A DNA stretch of 64,000 nucleotides from DATAWK01 sp036267255. Lineage in GTDB: Bacteria > Acidobacteriota > Terriglobia > Terriglobales > Acidobacteriaceae. This document shows, piece by piece, positions 35,746 to 44,631 of this stretch (position 1 is the stretch's first letter; each line of letters starts with the position of its first letter). The translations under genes and the position numbers were made by a program. Location of the stretch: the NCBI GenBank assembly GCA_036267255.1, contig DATAWK010000041.1, positions 248,001 through 312,000 on the forward strand. Reading direction: 5' to 3'. Under the pieces are notes generated by a model. It had not been told where the DNA came from and made no database searches. It saw only the letters and a program-made list of their open reading frames with translations.

Positions 35746-36363
35746 ATCGATAAACGTTCGGCGAAATCTTTCATCCGCATCAACGACCGGATTCGTGCGC
35801 GCGAAATCCGCGTGATTGACGAAAACGGCGAACAGCTTGGTATTCTTCCGCCCTTTGAAGCTCTCAAGATCGCCCGGGAACGCGGGCTCGATCTGGTGGA
35901 AATTTCACCCAACGCCGTGCCGCCTGTCTGTCGCATTCAGGACTATGGAAAGTTCCTGTATGAGCGCGACAAGAGCGAGCGTGCTGCGCGCAAAAAACAA
36001 AAAATCATCACCATTAAAGAGGTCAAGTTCTCCGTCACCGTCGACGAGCATGACTATCAGACCAAGAAGAACCAGGCCGTGCGCTTCCTGCATGAAGGCG
36101 ACAAGGTCAAGGCGTCTCTGCGCTTCCGTGGCCGCCAGATGGCGCACCGCGAGCTGGGCTATCAAATCGTCAATCGTCTGATCCAGGACATCGGCGACGC
36201 GGGTGTTGTCGAATTTATGCCGCGCATGGAAGGCACCACGCTGCACGCCATTCTGGCTCCCTCGAAGAAAGCCGAAGCCCCGAAGAAGCCTGCTGCGCCC
36301 AAGCCTCCGGTCGCCGAGACGGTCGTCCCGCAGCCTGTTCCGGTAGAAAAATCCGCCGAATAG
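35746..36363 (+). CDS. infC: Translation initiation factor IF-3, ATC start
   Basis: 205 residues. The true start is upstream of any ATG: ATC at 35746 gives IDKRSAKSFIRINDRI, the typical IF-3 start, with GGAGG seven bases before it. The N domain (RVIDENGEQLGILP, ISPNAVPPVCRIQDYGKFLYE) and C domain (FRGRQMAHRELGYQIVNRL, MEGTTLHAILAP) are complete, and a Lys/Pro/Ala tail extends it. IF-3 disfavours non-canonical starts, so the ATC codon permits negative autoregulation. The usual rpmI and rplT do not follow; an S9 peptidase gene does. Confidence 0.92.
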   Translation: MDKRSAKSFIRINDRIRAREIRVIDENGEQLGILPPFEALKIARERGLDLVEISPNAVPPVCRIQDYGKFLYERDKSERAARKKQKIITIKEVKFSVTVDEHDYQTKKNQAVRFLHEGDKVKASLRFRGRQMAHRELGYQIVNRLIQDIGDAGVVEFMPRMEGTTLHAILAPSKKAEAPKKPAAPKPPVAETVVPQPVPVEKSAE

Positions 36364-36394
36364 CTTCGTTCCGCTTTCACTTCGGTACACTCCC

Positions 36395-36447
36395 AACGCA
36401 TCGAACTTTCTTTGTTATGTAACGCGCAACAGAACGTTCGATGCGTT
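36395..36447. repeat. 12-bp perfect inverted repeat
   Basis: AACGCATCGAAC at 36395-36406 is repeated inverted at 36436-36447 with a 29-base loop. It follows the infC stop by 31 bases; no T run follows, so it is either a weak terminator or an operator of the peptidase gene. Confidence 0.5.
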
Positions 36448-36536
36448 GTTGCGTGACGGGCATTGTTGCGTAACCCGCGCTGTTTCGAATTCCGTTGTTC
36501 CCCTTGGCCCGATGCACCATTGCGGTATGCTTTGGC

Positions 36537-38744
36537 ATGCCCGTTTGCAAACGTCTTGCGTGCACTATTTTTGCCGCAATCACTCTGGGAGTTTCCCCCG
36601 CCGCCTTCTGCGCTGCTTCCAGTCCAGCGTCCTCTTCTAAATTTCCGACCAGCGAAGATCTGCGCCACACGCGCACCATGGGCGCACCGCGATTGTCTCC
36701 CGATGGCCAACAGGTACTGGTGCAGATTTCCGACAGCACCGCGGACGGCGGCAAGTCCCATCTCTGGCTCATCGATATCGAGCACAACACCTTCCGCCAG
36801 CTCACCTTTACCCCCGCGAAAGAAAAGAGCGGCGAGGGTTCTGGCACGTGGATGCCCGACGGCTCGGCCATTGTATTTCTCGCGCATCGCGGCGATCACA
36901 CCCAGCTCTACAAGCTACCGATGCAGGGCGGCGAAGCCGTGGTCTACGACCTGAAAGCTGCACCCGCGCCCATCACCGCCGAGGGCGCGCCAACCGTACC
37001 GCCTCCACCCGCAACCACAGCTCCAGCAACTCCAAAGAAAACGCCCGATCTGCAGGAGATCGACGTCAGCTCCTACAAGATCGCGCCCGATGGAAAGACC
37101 ATCGCCATCCTCGCCAAAGACCCGGTATCGCCGGAGGAAAAGAAAAATCGCGACGCCAAGGCCGACGCCTCCTGGGTCGATCACGACCAGCACGCAACCC
37201 GTCTCTATCTGCTCGACGTCGCCACCGGCAAGCTGACGCCGACGGCCACCACGCCCGATGTGCAATCCGTCGCGTGGAGTCCCGCCTCCGACCGCCTGCT
37301 CGCCATCGCCGAAAAACCCAACGGCGCCAGCGATCTTGGCCCGGCCCGTTCGTCGTGGATGCTCACCATCGCCGACCCGCAACATCCCGTCAGCATCCCG
37401 CAGATACCGCCCACGGTCGATAGCACAGCCTGGTCGGGCAACGCGAAATGGATTGTCTTTCTTGCTCAGGCCGCGCAGGACACACCACCGGGATACACCG
37501 ATCTCTATCGTTACGACGTTGCGCAGCACTCTGTGCAGAACCTCACCGGCAGCTTCCACGGCTCCGGCTTCTCCGGTTCCGGCTTTCAGGGCTCCATCGG
37601 CTATGCCGGCCCCATCGCTGCCGACAATGCCGATACCATCCTGCAGTCCGTCGCGCTCGGCGTGCGCGTGACCGTCGCGCGTTTTAACCTCAACAAGAAC
37701 CGCATGCAGCTCCTGCATTTCGACGCGCCGGTGGTTGACTCGTTAACCACCAATCCACGCCACACCGGTTGGGTCTATCTCGCCAACAGCAGCACACAAC
37801 CGACTGCCCTGCGATACGCGAAAACCCTGGACGCTCTCGATACCGCCAAAACACTCGCCGTGCCAACACTCATCCCCTCCAACTGGACCCGCGTGCCCTC
37901 GCAAGCCGTCCACTGGAAAAATAACGGTTTCGATCTCGAAGGTCTGCTCTACCTGCCGCCCCAGGCCGCGCATGGCAAGGTTCCTTTGATTGTCAGTGTG
38001 CATGGCGGCCCGCTCGGCGCATGGGAGGACAGCTACGATGCATGGATCGACTTCATCGTCGGGCACGGCTGGGCAGTCTTTCTGCCCAACCCGCGCGGCA
38101 GCAGCGGCTATGGAGCCTCCTTCGCCGCGGCCAACAAAAATGATCTGGGCGGCGGCGACTATCGCGACATCATGACCGGCGTCGACGCCGTTCTGCAACA
38201 ATTTCCCCTGGATTCCAACCACATGGCGCTCTTCGGCTATAGCTATGGTGGCGAGATGGCTGGATTTGTCGAAGGCAAAACCACGCGCTTCAAGGCCATC
38301 ATCTGCGGCGCACCGGTCATCGACCAGTACAGCGAGTACGGCACCGAGTCCGATTCCTGGTACGACCGCTGGTATTTTGGCAAACCCTGGGAAACCGTCG
38401 CCGATGCCTGGAGGCAATCTCCCTTGTCCGGCGCAGCCCACGCCAAAACGCCCTTTCTGCTGCTGCAGGGAGAGGCCGATACCACCGACCCGCTCGGCCA
38501 GTCGCAGGAGATGTATCGCGCCCTGCGCCAGGAAGGCGTCCCCGTGGAAATGGTGCAGTACCCTCGCGAAGACCACGGCCCGCTTGCCGAGGGCATCTTC
38601 GGCGCTCCCAGCTCGGAGCCCTGGCACGGCTACGACGCACGCGAGCGGATCGTTCAGTTTCTGAGCAAAGCTCTGGGCACCGGCGACATCACGAAACCGG
38701 CAACAGGAAGCGCAGCAGGAAACCTTGCTGCCCACAATCACTAA
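36537..38744 (+). CDS. Exported S9 family (prolyl oligopeptidase-type) peptidase
   Basis: 735 residues with a signal peptide (LACTIFAAITLGVSPAAFC). The N-terminal beta-propeller (residues about 30-480) precedes an alpha/beta hydrolase domain with the nucleophile Ser in LFGYSYGGEMA, Asp in GEADTTDPLGQ and His in REDHGPL. GSSGYGASFAAANKNDLGGGDYRD is typical of S9C acylaminoacyl-peptidase-like enzymes. ATG at 36537 is the first in frame; the upstream in-frame TTG codons lack support. Confidence 0.85.
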   Translation: MPVCKRLACTIFAAITLGVSPAAFCAASSPASSSKFPTSEDLRHTRTMGAPRLSPDGQQVLVQISDSTADGGKSHLWLIDIEHNTFRQLTFTPAKEKSGEGSGTWMPDGSAIVFLAHRGDHTQLYKLPMQGGEAVVYDLKAAPAPITAEGAPTVPPPPATTAPATPKKTPDLQEIDVSSYKIAPDGKTIAILAKDPVSPEEKKNRDAKADASWVDHDQHATRLYLLDVATGKLTPTATTPDVQSVAWSPASDRLLAIAEKPNGASDLGPARSSWMLTIADPQHPVSIPQIPPTVDSTAWSGNAKWIVFLAQAAQDTPPGYTDLYRYDVAQHSVQNLTGSFHGSGFSGSGFQGSIGYAGPIAADNADTILQSVALGVRVTVARFNLNKNRMQLLHFDAPVVDSLTTNPRHTGWVYLANSSTQPTALRYAKTLDALDTAKTLAVPTLIPSNWTRVPSQAVHWKNNGFDLEGLLYLPPQAAHGKVPLIVSVHGGPLGAWEDSYDAWIDFIVGHGWAVFLPNPRGSSGYGASFAAANKNDLGGGDYRDIMTGVDAVLQQFPLDSNHMALFGYSYGGEMAGFVEGKTTRFKAIICGAPVIDQYSEYGTESDSWYDRWYFGKPWETVADAWRQSPLSGAAHAKTPFLLLQGEADTTDPLGQSQEMYRALRQEGVPVEMVQYPREDHGPLAEGIFGAPSSEPWHGYDARERIVQFLSKALGTGDITKPATGSAAGNLAAHNH

Positions 38745-38900
38745 CCCATTGCAAAGAAACGATGCCCTCGCATCTGCGTGCGAATTCGATAGCTTACTGC
38801 GTAAAAACAGGTATACTGGGGACTGAACCTCTGCTCCGTCAATGCAGGACTGGTACCACCGGGTCCGATTGAGCTGGTCGTTCCGAATGGAGATCCAGCA

Positions 38901-39086
38901 ATGCGTTCAGAGGAAGTTTACCTGGCACTCGGTCGAGTGCCCAACCGTTTTACGCTTTGCCAACTAACAGCCAAGGCAGCCAAGCGGTTGCATATCGCGC
39001 AGACCAGAACCGAAGAAACGATCAGCCGTGCACTTGCAGACCAGTCACTCTGTCTTCATCGTGCGCCGATGGATTCTGCGAAATAG
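38901..39086 (+). CDS. Small protein resembling RNA polymerase omega subunit
   Basis: 61 residues. MRSEEVYLALGRVPNRFTLC then LTAKAAKRLHIAQTRTEETI follows the omega/Rpb6 pattern (NRFxLxxLxAxxAxxL) that binds the beta' C-terminus. ATG at 38901 has GGAG eight bases upstream; a -10-like TATACT lies at 38812. It precedes a DEAD-box helicase gene by 156 bases. The genuine rpoZ may lie elsewhere in the genome, so this could be rpoZ itself or a paralogue. Confidence 0.55.
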   Translation: MRSEEVYLALGRVPNRFTLCQLTAKAAKRLHIAQTRTEETISRALADQSLCLHRAPMDSAK

Positions 39087-39242
39087 CGTTCAGGAAATCC
39101 TGAAGTCATTCATTGTTGAACGCACCAAGCCAGCGCTGCCGATGATCGTGCGCGCTCCCTTAGGACCAGTCTGTTTGCCCGTGGAACGCATTCCGCGCTC
39201 GTGTGCATTCGTGTGATTGGCACCCAAACTTAAAGGAAATAA

Positions 39243-40556
39243 GTGAAACTGTTTAGCGAATTACCCTTGTTGCCGGCGCTCCAGAAGAGCCTTGCAGCGG
39301 CAAACTTTACCGTTCCAACCCCCGTACAGGCAGGCGCGATTCCTCCCGCGCTCACCGGTCGCGACATTCTGGCCACAGCCCAGACCGGCACCGGCAAGAC
39401 CCTCAGCTTTTTGATCCCCGTGCTGGAGCAGCTGGCAAAATCCAAGCCGCGCGGCATCGCCGCACTCATCATGCTGCCCACCCGCGAACTGGCCATGCAG
39501 GTCTACGCGGCCTATGGCAAGCTGATGCCCGCAACCCACCGGCGCGATACCGCGCTCGTGGTCGGCGGCCTCTCCGAAGGCGATCAGATGCGTGCCATCC
39601 GCGGCGGCGCGCGTGTCGTCATCGCCACCCCCGGACGCCTGGAAGATCTCATGAAGCGTCGCATGGTCAAGCTCGACGGCGTGGAAATCTTTGTTCTCGA
39701 TGAAGTGGATCGCATGCTCGATATGGGCTTCAAGCCCGCCATCCAGCGCATCGCCGGCATGCTGCCCAAAGTGCACCAGACGCTCTGCTACTCCGCCACG
39801 CTCGAATCTCCCGTGCGCGAAATCGTGCAGTCCTACTTAACCGACCCGGTTCGCATCGAGATCGGTTCCACGCGCAAGCCCGCCGAAAACGTCGCGCTGC
39901 GCGCCTTTGCCGTCGAGACCGACAAAAAGATCGACCTGCTCAAGCATCTGCTGGAATCGGAAAAAGGCAGCTGCCTGGTCTTCGTTCGCACCAAGCACGG
40001 CACCGACCGCCTGGGTAAAAAGTTGATGCAGGCCGGCCTCAGCGCCGCCGTCATCCACGGCGACCGTTCGCAATCCCAGCGCAACAGCGCTCTGCAGGGC
40101 TTCACACAGAAGCGTTATCGCGTGCTCGTCGCAACCGACGTAGCTGCGCGCGGCATTGACGTGCCGCACATCGCACACGTGGTGAATTTCGATCTGCCCC
40201 AGGTTGCTGAAGATTTTGTTCATCGCGTGGGCCGCACCGGACGCGCCTCAGCCAGCGGCGTGGCCTCCACCTTCTACACCCCGGAAGAGCGCGGAGATCT
40301 GCGCCGGATGGAACGCTCTTTGGGATTGAACATGGATCGCCTCCATCTGGTTGAAGGCGCCGTGCATCCGTTGCCTGCGGAAAAGCCTTTGCCGCCGCAG
40401 AATCGCGGCACGGGAAAATCCACCAACCCTTACGGCGCGGGAAAATTCCGTAACAGCGGCTCGCGGAAACCAAAATCCTTCGGCGGACGCACAACCAAGC
40501 GCTTCGGTTCTTCGGGACGCCGCTCCTCGCGCCCGGATGTTGCCATCCCAGCCTGA
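39243..40556 (+). CDS. DEAD-box RNA helicase (RhlE-like)
   Basis: 437 residues. Motif I AQTGTGKT (about 46-53), motif Ia PTRELAMQV, motif II DEVD in place of DEAD, motif III SAT, and motif VI HRVGRTGRA are present. A basic Gly/Arg/Lys-rich tail (KSTNPYGAGKFRNSGSRKPK and on) resembles cold-shock helicases. It uses ATP to unwind RNA duplexes in ribosome assembly or decay. The start is GTG at 39243 with AAAGGA before it. Confidence 0.9.
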   Translation: MKLFSELPLLPALQKSLAAANFTVPTPVQAGAIPPALTGRDILATAQTGTGKTLSFLIPVLEQLAKSKPRGIAALIMLPTRELAMQVYAAYGKLMPATHRRDTALVVGGLSEGDQMRAIRGGARVVIATPGRLEDLMKRRMVKLDGVEIFVLDEVDRMLDMGFKPAIQRIAGMLPKVHQTLCYSATLESPVREIVQSYLTDPVRIEIGSTRKPAENVALRAFAVETDKKIDLLKHLLESEKGSCLVFVRTKHGTDRLGKKLMQAGLSAAVIHGDRSQSQRNSALQGFTQKRYRVLVATDVAARGIDVPHIAHVVNFDLPQVAEDFVHRVGRTGRASASGVASTFYTPEERGDLRRMERSLGLNMDRLHLVEGAVHPLPAEKPLPPQNRGTGKSTNPYGAGKFRNSGSRKPKSFGGRTTKRFGSSGRRSSRPDVAIPA

Positions 40557-40587
40557 AAACAGGCCATGCCCCTTCAAAACAGAAATA

Positions 40588-40624
40588 AAATGACCCACTA
40601 CCCAGGATTGCGGATAGTGGGTCA
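40588..40624 (-). terminator. Rho-independent terminator (minus-strand gene)
   Basis: TGACCCACTA at 40591-40600 pairs with TAGTGGGTCA at 40615-40624 around a 14-base loop. Read on the minus strand it is followed by TTTTATTT, so it ends the 40652-41278 gene; it also lies 35 bases after the helicase. Confidence 0.7.
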
Positions 40625-40651
40625 CTTCATTGCATCGCGTTCATCAGAACT

Positions 40652-41278
40652 CTAATTGCTGGGGATAAGGTGCCGAACAACATGTCCTTCGGCATCAAGG
40701 AAATCCAGGCTTGCCGTTCCATCTGCAGCGACCTGCATAACGATGCGTTTTCTGCCATTGGCGTCCATCAAGGCCACAACCGCTGAGTCATTCACACCGC
40801 GTCCCACCCAGACGCGGCGGTTCCTTGAATGATTCTTTGGTTCGTTCACCGCGAGTCCCACAATGGTGTTATTTTTATCCTCCACGCCGGCAAGCTGCAG
40901 AAGTTGCTGGCTCTGGCCGTATGGGTCGAATGAGAGACTGGCGCCTGAATTTATGACGTCGCCCTTTTCATTGCGATGACCGCCAAAAATCAAGCCGCCA
41001 TTTTCTGTACCCTCATCGTTGTAGAAAAGCATTCCGGCCTCTGGCCTGTCTACTTTGGGAAACTCCTTACCTTTAACGATGATTCCGGGCATCAGATCAC
41101 GATCGGAGATCACCATTCGCAAAGTCCCGTCCGGCTCGACAACGTTAATGCGGTGAACTTGGATCTCATCGAAAGACTTGATGCGCTGAGACTTTGCACC
41201 CATCAGCAACACAACGGCGAATATCGTACTCAGAACAGCGGAATAGGTGATTAAAACCTTCTGGACAGACAGCTTCAT
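40652..41278 (-). CDS. Membrane-anchored hypothetical protein
   Basis: 208 residues. One N-terminal hydrophobic segment (VLITYSAVLSTIFAVVLLMG) anchors a mostly beta-strand domain with repeated DANG/DAEG-like turns: EPDGTLRMVISD, YNDEGTENGGLIFGG, MDANGRKRIVMQV, LDAEGHVVRHL. No family is recognised. It stands alone, convergent with the helicase and separated from the zinc-ribbon gene. An extracytoplasmic scaffold is a guess. Confidence 0.65.
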   Translation of the reverse strand: MKLSVQKVLITYSAVLSTIFAVVLLMGAKSQRIKSFDEIQVHRINVVEPDGTLRMVISDRDLMPGIIVKGKEFPKVDRPEAGMLFYNDEGTENGGLIFGGHRNEKGDVINSGASLSFDPYGQSQQLLQLAGVEDKNNTIVGLAVNEPKNHSRNRRVWVGRGVNDSAVVALMDANGRKRIVMQVAADGTASLDFLDAEGHVVRHLIPSN

Positions 41279-41410
41279 GTACGCCTCTCGAAACTTGTAA
41301 ATTTACACACGTACGCACGAAGGTACGCATAGAGATGCGTGCATGTTCCCCGGCTTTCCGCAAATCCTCTGGGGTTCCAGTTGACCTGCCACCAGAAGCT
41401 GCCAACAAGA

Positions 41411-41442
41411 GACAGGAGTGAACCTTTCGGCCCACTCCTGTC
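41411..41442 (-). terminator. Hairpin between zinc-ribbon and hypothetical gene
   Basis: A 10-bp perfect stem, GACAGGAGTG paired with CACTCCTGTC, with a 12-base loop lies 43 bases downstream of the zinc-ribbon gene end. No long T run follows, so it could be a weak terminator or a processing site. Confidence 0.45.
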
Positions 41443-41484
41443 AGCGGGGGATTTCCCGCAGTCTTCCGATCTTCTTAGTTCTGG

Positions 41485-41892
41485 CTAGTAGCGGCCTCTG
41501 CCGCCACCACTTCCGCCGCGACCACCACCACCACCGCCTCTGCCGCCACCACTTCCGCCGCGACCACCACCGCCGCCGCCACCCGTCTTGGGGCGGAAAC
41601 ATGCCTTGCAGTAAACCGGACGATCTCCACGCGGAACAAACGGTACTGTCGTTTGCTGACCACAGCTGGCGCACTGCACCACGGTGCTCTCGGCTTGCCG
41701 CCCACCGCCGCCGCCGCCGCCGAATCCTGCACCGCCACCGCTGCGTTGGCCGCCCTGGTTGCTCTGTTCGCGGCATGGCTTGCAACGCCGTGGCTGCGAA
41801 TAGCCCCGCTCCGCAAAAAACGTCTGCTCGCCCGCTGTGAAAGTAAATTCCTGTCCGCAGTCGGAGCAGGTGATAAGCATGTCAGTTGTCAT
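41485..41892 (-). CDS. Zinc-ribbon protein with CxxC-x17-CxxC motif and RGG tail
   Basis: 135 residues. A first zinc ribbon has CSDCGQEF then CKPC (residues about 9-39). A second has CASCGQQTTVPFVPRGDRP and CKAC, 17 residues apart, the CxxC-x17-CxxC pattern found in several phyla. A Gly-rich linker lies between them, and the C-terminal 30 residues are GGR/RGG repeats (GGRGGSGGGRGGGGGG), typical of RNA- or DNA-binding tails. Function unknown; possibly a cold- or stress-induced RNA-binding protein. Confidence 0.75.
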   Translation of the reverse strand: MTTDMLITCSDCGQEFTFTAGEQTFFAERGYSQPRRCKPCREQSNQGGQRSGGGAGFGGGGGGGRQAESTVVQCASCGQQTTVPFVPRGDRPVYCKACFRPKTGGGGGGGRGGSGGGRGGGGGGRGGSGGGRGRY

Positions 41893-42074
41893 GGAACTCC
41901 CGTGGCCTGGAAGAGGTCAGCCCCAAAGGCACTCTCTAAAGGCAGACCCTTAGTGTACGCGCGACGGCGCTGGATGTCTCATTTTTTGGACAAATTGCCC
42001 GAAAACGCAGCCATTCTCCCGTTTTTCCCGGCAGGCATGCCCGTTTGAAACTGCCTCTACTTCCGGCCTTCCCC

Positions 42075-44291
42075 TCACTGCGCCGCCAGTTTGCCTCGCA
42101 CCACTTCAATCGACGCCGCCGGAATCTCATACTCCGTATCCTGTCCCGCCTGCACGGTCGATTCCACAATCGGTCCATCCGGCTCCGCATTGCCGCCGGT
42201 ATCCTGCAGCGATACTTTGTTCTGGCTATTCGGCAGATGCGACATCTCTACTTTTTGCGCAGGATGCCACTTGTATTGCGCGCTTCCGAAAACGGCAACA
42301 TGCACATCGCCGGCAAGATACGTTCCCGCTTCTCCGGAAACCTTCCCGCCCGCGCCGTTGCTAAATACCAGCCTCACCTTGTGCGCATTCCACTGGTCGC
42401 GATTCACCATCATCACCGACCATTCGCCGTCCGGACGCAGCACCGGGTACGCCGTCACCATCTCGTGTCCCGCGCCGTCGTTGTACGTGCTCGTCGATGG
42501 AGCCGACCGGTGCATGCCGCCATTGTGCTGCACCCACTCGAAGTTGATCATGCGGCTGGCAAAATACTGCGCCAGCGGCTGCTGGATCTGGTAATCCTTG
42601 TTCACGGTAAACATCCCGAAGGTGCCTTCCGAATCGTTGCATCCGTGTTCCATCTGCAGCGGCAGATAGTGGAAGAAATAAACGCCGTTGCCGCCCGCGT
42701 TCACAAACGATCCAATGTAATCGGCCAGCCACAGACCGGAAAAAATATCCATGTACGTTTCGCTGGCGGATGAAGACAGGTTCGATTCCGTAATCAGCCG
42801 CGGGATATTCGTAGGCAGCCCATCGTTGTCCCACACCTTCATGATGTGGCTCACCAGCTCCGGCTCTTCATACAAACTGCTCCAGGGAATGTGGCACGGA
42901 TCGTACGGATAGTGCTCGAAGGAAAAGAAAGCCAGGTCCTGGATGCGTCCATGCGCCTGCAGATACGCGAGGAAGCGCTGCAGCCACGACGTCCGTCCCT
43001 CCGCATCCGGCCAGGTCTTGATGTCTTCATTCACGCCTTCAAACGACGGCCCGCCCAGCTTCAGATTCGGGTCCACGCGATGCAGCGCCGTGGCAAATTG
43101 CAGATACAGCGCCGCGTAATCCTCCGGCGACATGTATTGCCCATCCACCTCTTCGCCCATTTCGACATACGAAACCGGATATTTTCGCGCCTCGATATAC
43201 TTCAACTCCGCCGCCGCATTGTCCGGCGTGTCATAGATCATGGCAATCGGAATCACGGCGGGCAATCCCTTGGTCACGCCGCTGGTGAAAAAGAAATCGA
43301 AGCCGATCTGCGTTTCCACCGTGCTCAACAGGTCCGACGGCTCATGCCACGAATCCACCGAGGAACACAGCGTTGCCGACTGTTCCTGGTCCGCCGTGTG
43401 GCGCACCATATCGTGAAACACGCCGTCCGCCGAAGTCGTTCCCAGGTACAGCTCGTTGATCGCATAGCCCACGCAGTTGCGCGGGTCGGCGCTGCCATGC
43501 GTGTCGCAGGTGTTGGAGGAGCTTGTCATCAGCACGCGGATATAGCGCACCGACATCGACGCATCCGTCAGCCGGATCGTCGCGATGCCGCCCGCCCCGT
43601 TGGTGACAATGCCGTGGGGAAAGGTCTGCCAGATGCCGCGCGTCGGCAGGTGCACCGGGTCGATCCCGTTCCAGTACTGCACCACATAGTTCGTCGCATA
43701 CGGCGCGGCCCAGTTGATGCGGATGCTGTCGACCGGCTGCACGACCGACAGATCCAGCGTCACCCACTGCGGATGCATCGAGTCCGGCTCGCCGGTATAA
43801 CGCTGCGACAGGTAGGGATTGCTCTTCCAATAGGTCGATGTGTCGCCATCGGTCAGGCGCGAATAGCCCGAGTTGCCCGTGCCGTCATTGCGCGTAAAGC
43901 CGCGCATCGGCAGCGAGTATCCATACGAGTGGCGAATGAATTTTGTCGGCGTCGATGAGCCGGTAAAGTAGCCTTTCCCGCTGGGGTCGCTCCACGTGCC
44001 CACGGGATTCCAGTGCCACGCCTGCACCGCCAGCTCCGTATTCTGTCGATACGTGATCGGCTGCCAGCCGGAGGTCGCCACCTGCGCCAGCGTCGCCTTA
44101 TTGCTCAGTATCGTGTCGGCAGCAACAGCCTGAATGCGGTCAACGCCTCCGCCGAAGGTCTTGCTGGGCACAAAATGATTCGTAGCGTCCGCAGGCGCCG
44201 TGTCCACGCGAAGGGTTTGTGCCGAAGCAGCGGATAGAGCAACCACGCTCACCAGCGTGAGCGAAAGGCAGAAGGAACGAATACAAGCCAT
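42075..44291 (-). CDS. Secreted glycoside hydrolase (clan A-like barrel) with discoidin-type domain
   Basis: 738 residues. ATG at 44291 is chosen because GGGGAG is eight bases upstream. A signal peptide ends at SAASAQ. An F5/8 type C (discoidin-like) carbohydrate-binding region (SRLTDGDTSTYWKSNPYLS, PQWVTLDLSVVQPVDSIRINW, VRYIRVLMTSSS) precedes a TIM barrel with YVEMGEEVDGQYMSPEDYA, where the Glu pair fits the acid/base of clan A, and PRLITESNLSSS with a nucleophile-like Glu. Closest in style to GH39/GH30-like secreted enzymes, but I cannot assign a family. A LacI-type operator overlaps its promoter. Confidence 0.75.
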   Translation of the reverse strand: MACIRSFCLSLTLVSVVALSAASAQTLRVDTAPADATNHFVPSKTFGGGVDRIQAVAADTILSNKATLAQVATSGWQPITYRQNTELAVQAWHWNPVGTWSDPSGKGYFTGSSTPTKFIRHSYGYSLPMRGFTRNDGTGNSGYSRLTDGDTSTYWKSNPYLSQRYTGEPDSMHPQWVTLDLSVVQPVDSIRINWAAPYATNYVVQYWNGIDPVHLPTRGIWQTFPHGIVTNGAGGIATIRLTDASMSVRYIRVLMTSSSNTCDTHGSADPRNCVGYAINELYLGTTSADGVFHDMVRHTADQEQSATLCSSVDSWHEPSDLLSTVETQIGFDFFFTSGVTKGLPAVIPIAMIYDTPDNAAAELKYIEARKYPVSYVEMGEEVDGQYMSPEDYAALYLQFATALHRVDPNLKLGGPSFEGVNEDIKTWPDAEGRTSWLQRFLAYLQAHGRIQDLAFFSFEHYPYDPCHIPWSSLYEEPELVSHIMKVWDNDGLPTNIPRLITESNLSSSASETYMDIFSGLWLADYIGSFVNAGGNGVYFFHYLPLQMEHGCNDSEGTFGMFTVNKDYQIQQPLAQYFASRMINFEWVQHNGGMHRSAPSTSTYNDGAGHEMVTAYPVLRPDGEWSVMMVNRDQWNAHKVRLVFSNGAGGKVSGEAGTYLAGDVHVAVFGSAQYKWHPAQKVEMSHLPNSQNKVSLQDTGGNAEPDGPIVESTVQAGQDTEYEIPAASIEVVRGKLAAQ

Positions 44292-44631
44292 GCAACCGAC
44301 TCCCCATGACATTTTTCTATGGGAACCTTTATACAGCAATCCTGCCATATTTCAAACGTTTCAATAGATGACGCTTCCACATCTGAAATAAGACAACAAT
44401 ATGAGGAAGCAAACGGCGACCCCATCCACAAGAGGGTCGTGGGTCCATTGCATTCTTTATACTTTTGTTCTTGCTAAAACCTCTCTTTCCCGTTTCCCGC
44501 GCAATCAACTTCTAAACCTAACGACTGAATGATTTCCGAGTTGCCGACACCCACCCGGAACGCCACAAGGCTCCCTGTTTAAAACTCGATGAGCGCAACG
44601 GCACTTAGTTGCGAAAGTTAGTTTGAGAGCA
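44292..44631. other. Intergenic region upstream of secreted hydrolase
   Basis: 340 bases between two minus-strand genes. Besides the promoter/operator described separately, an inverted repeat GACCC/GGGTC flanks ATCCACAAGA near 44421-44442. I see no open frame I would call. It is noticeably less GC-rich than the coding parts. Confidence 0.4.
44328..44364 (-). promoter_or_regulatory. Promoter with LacI-type operator for the secreted hydrolase
   Basis: On the minus strand TTGAAA (44350-44355) and TATAAA (44328-44333) are 16 bases apart. The -35 lies in the palindrome TTCAAACGTTTCAA (44351-44364), whose core AAACGTTT is the centre of LacI/CcpA-family operators. Repression relieved by a sugar is inferred. 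Confidence 0.6.
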
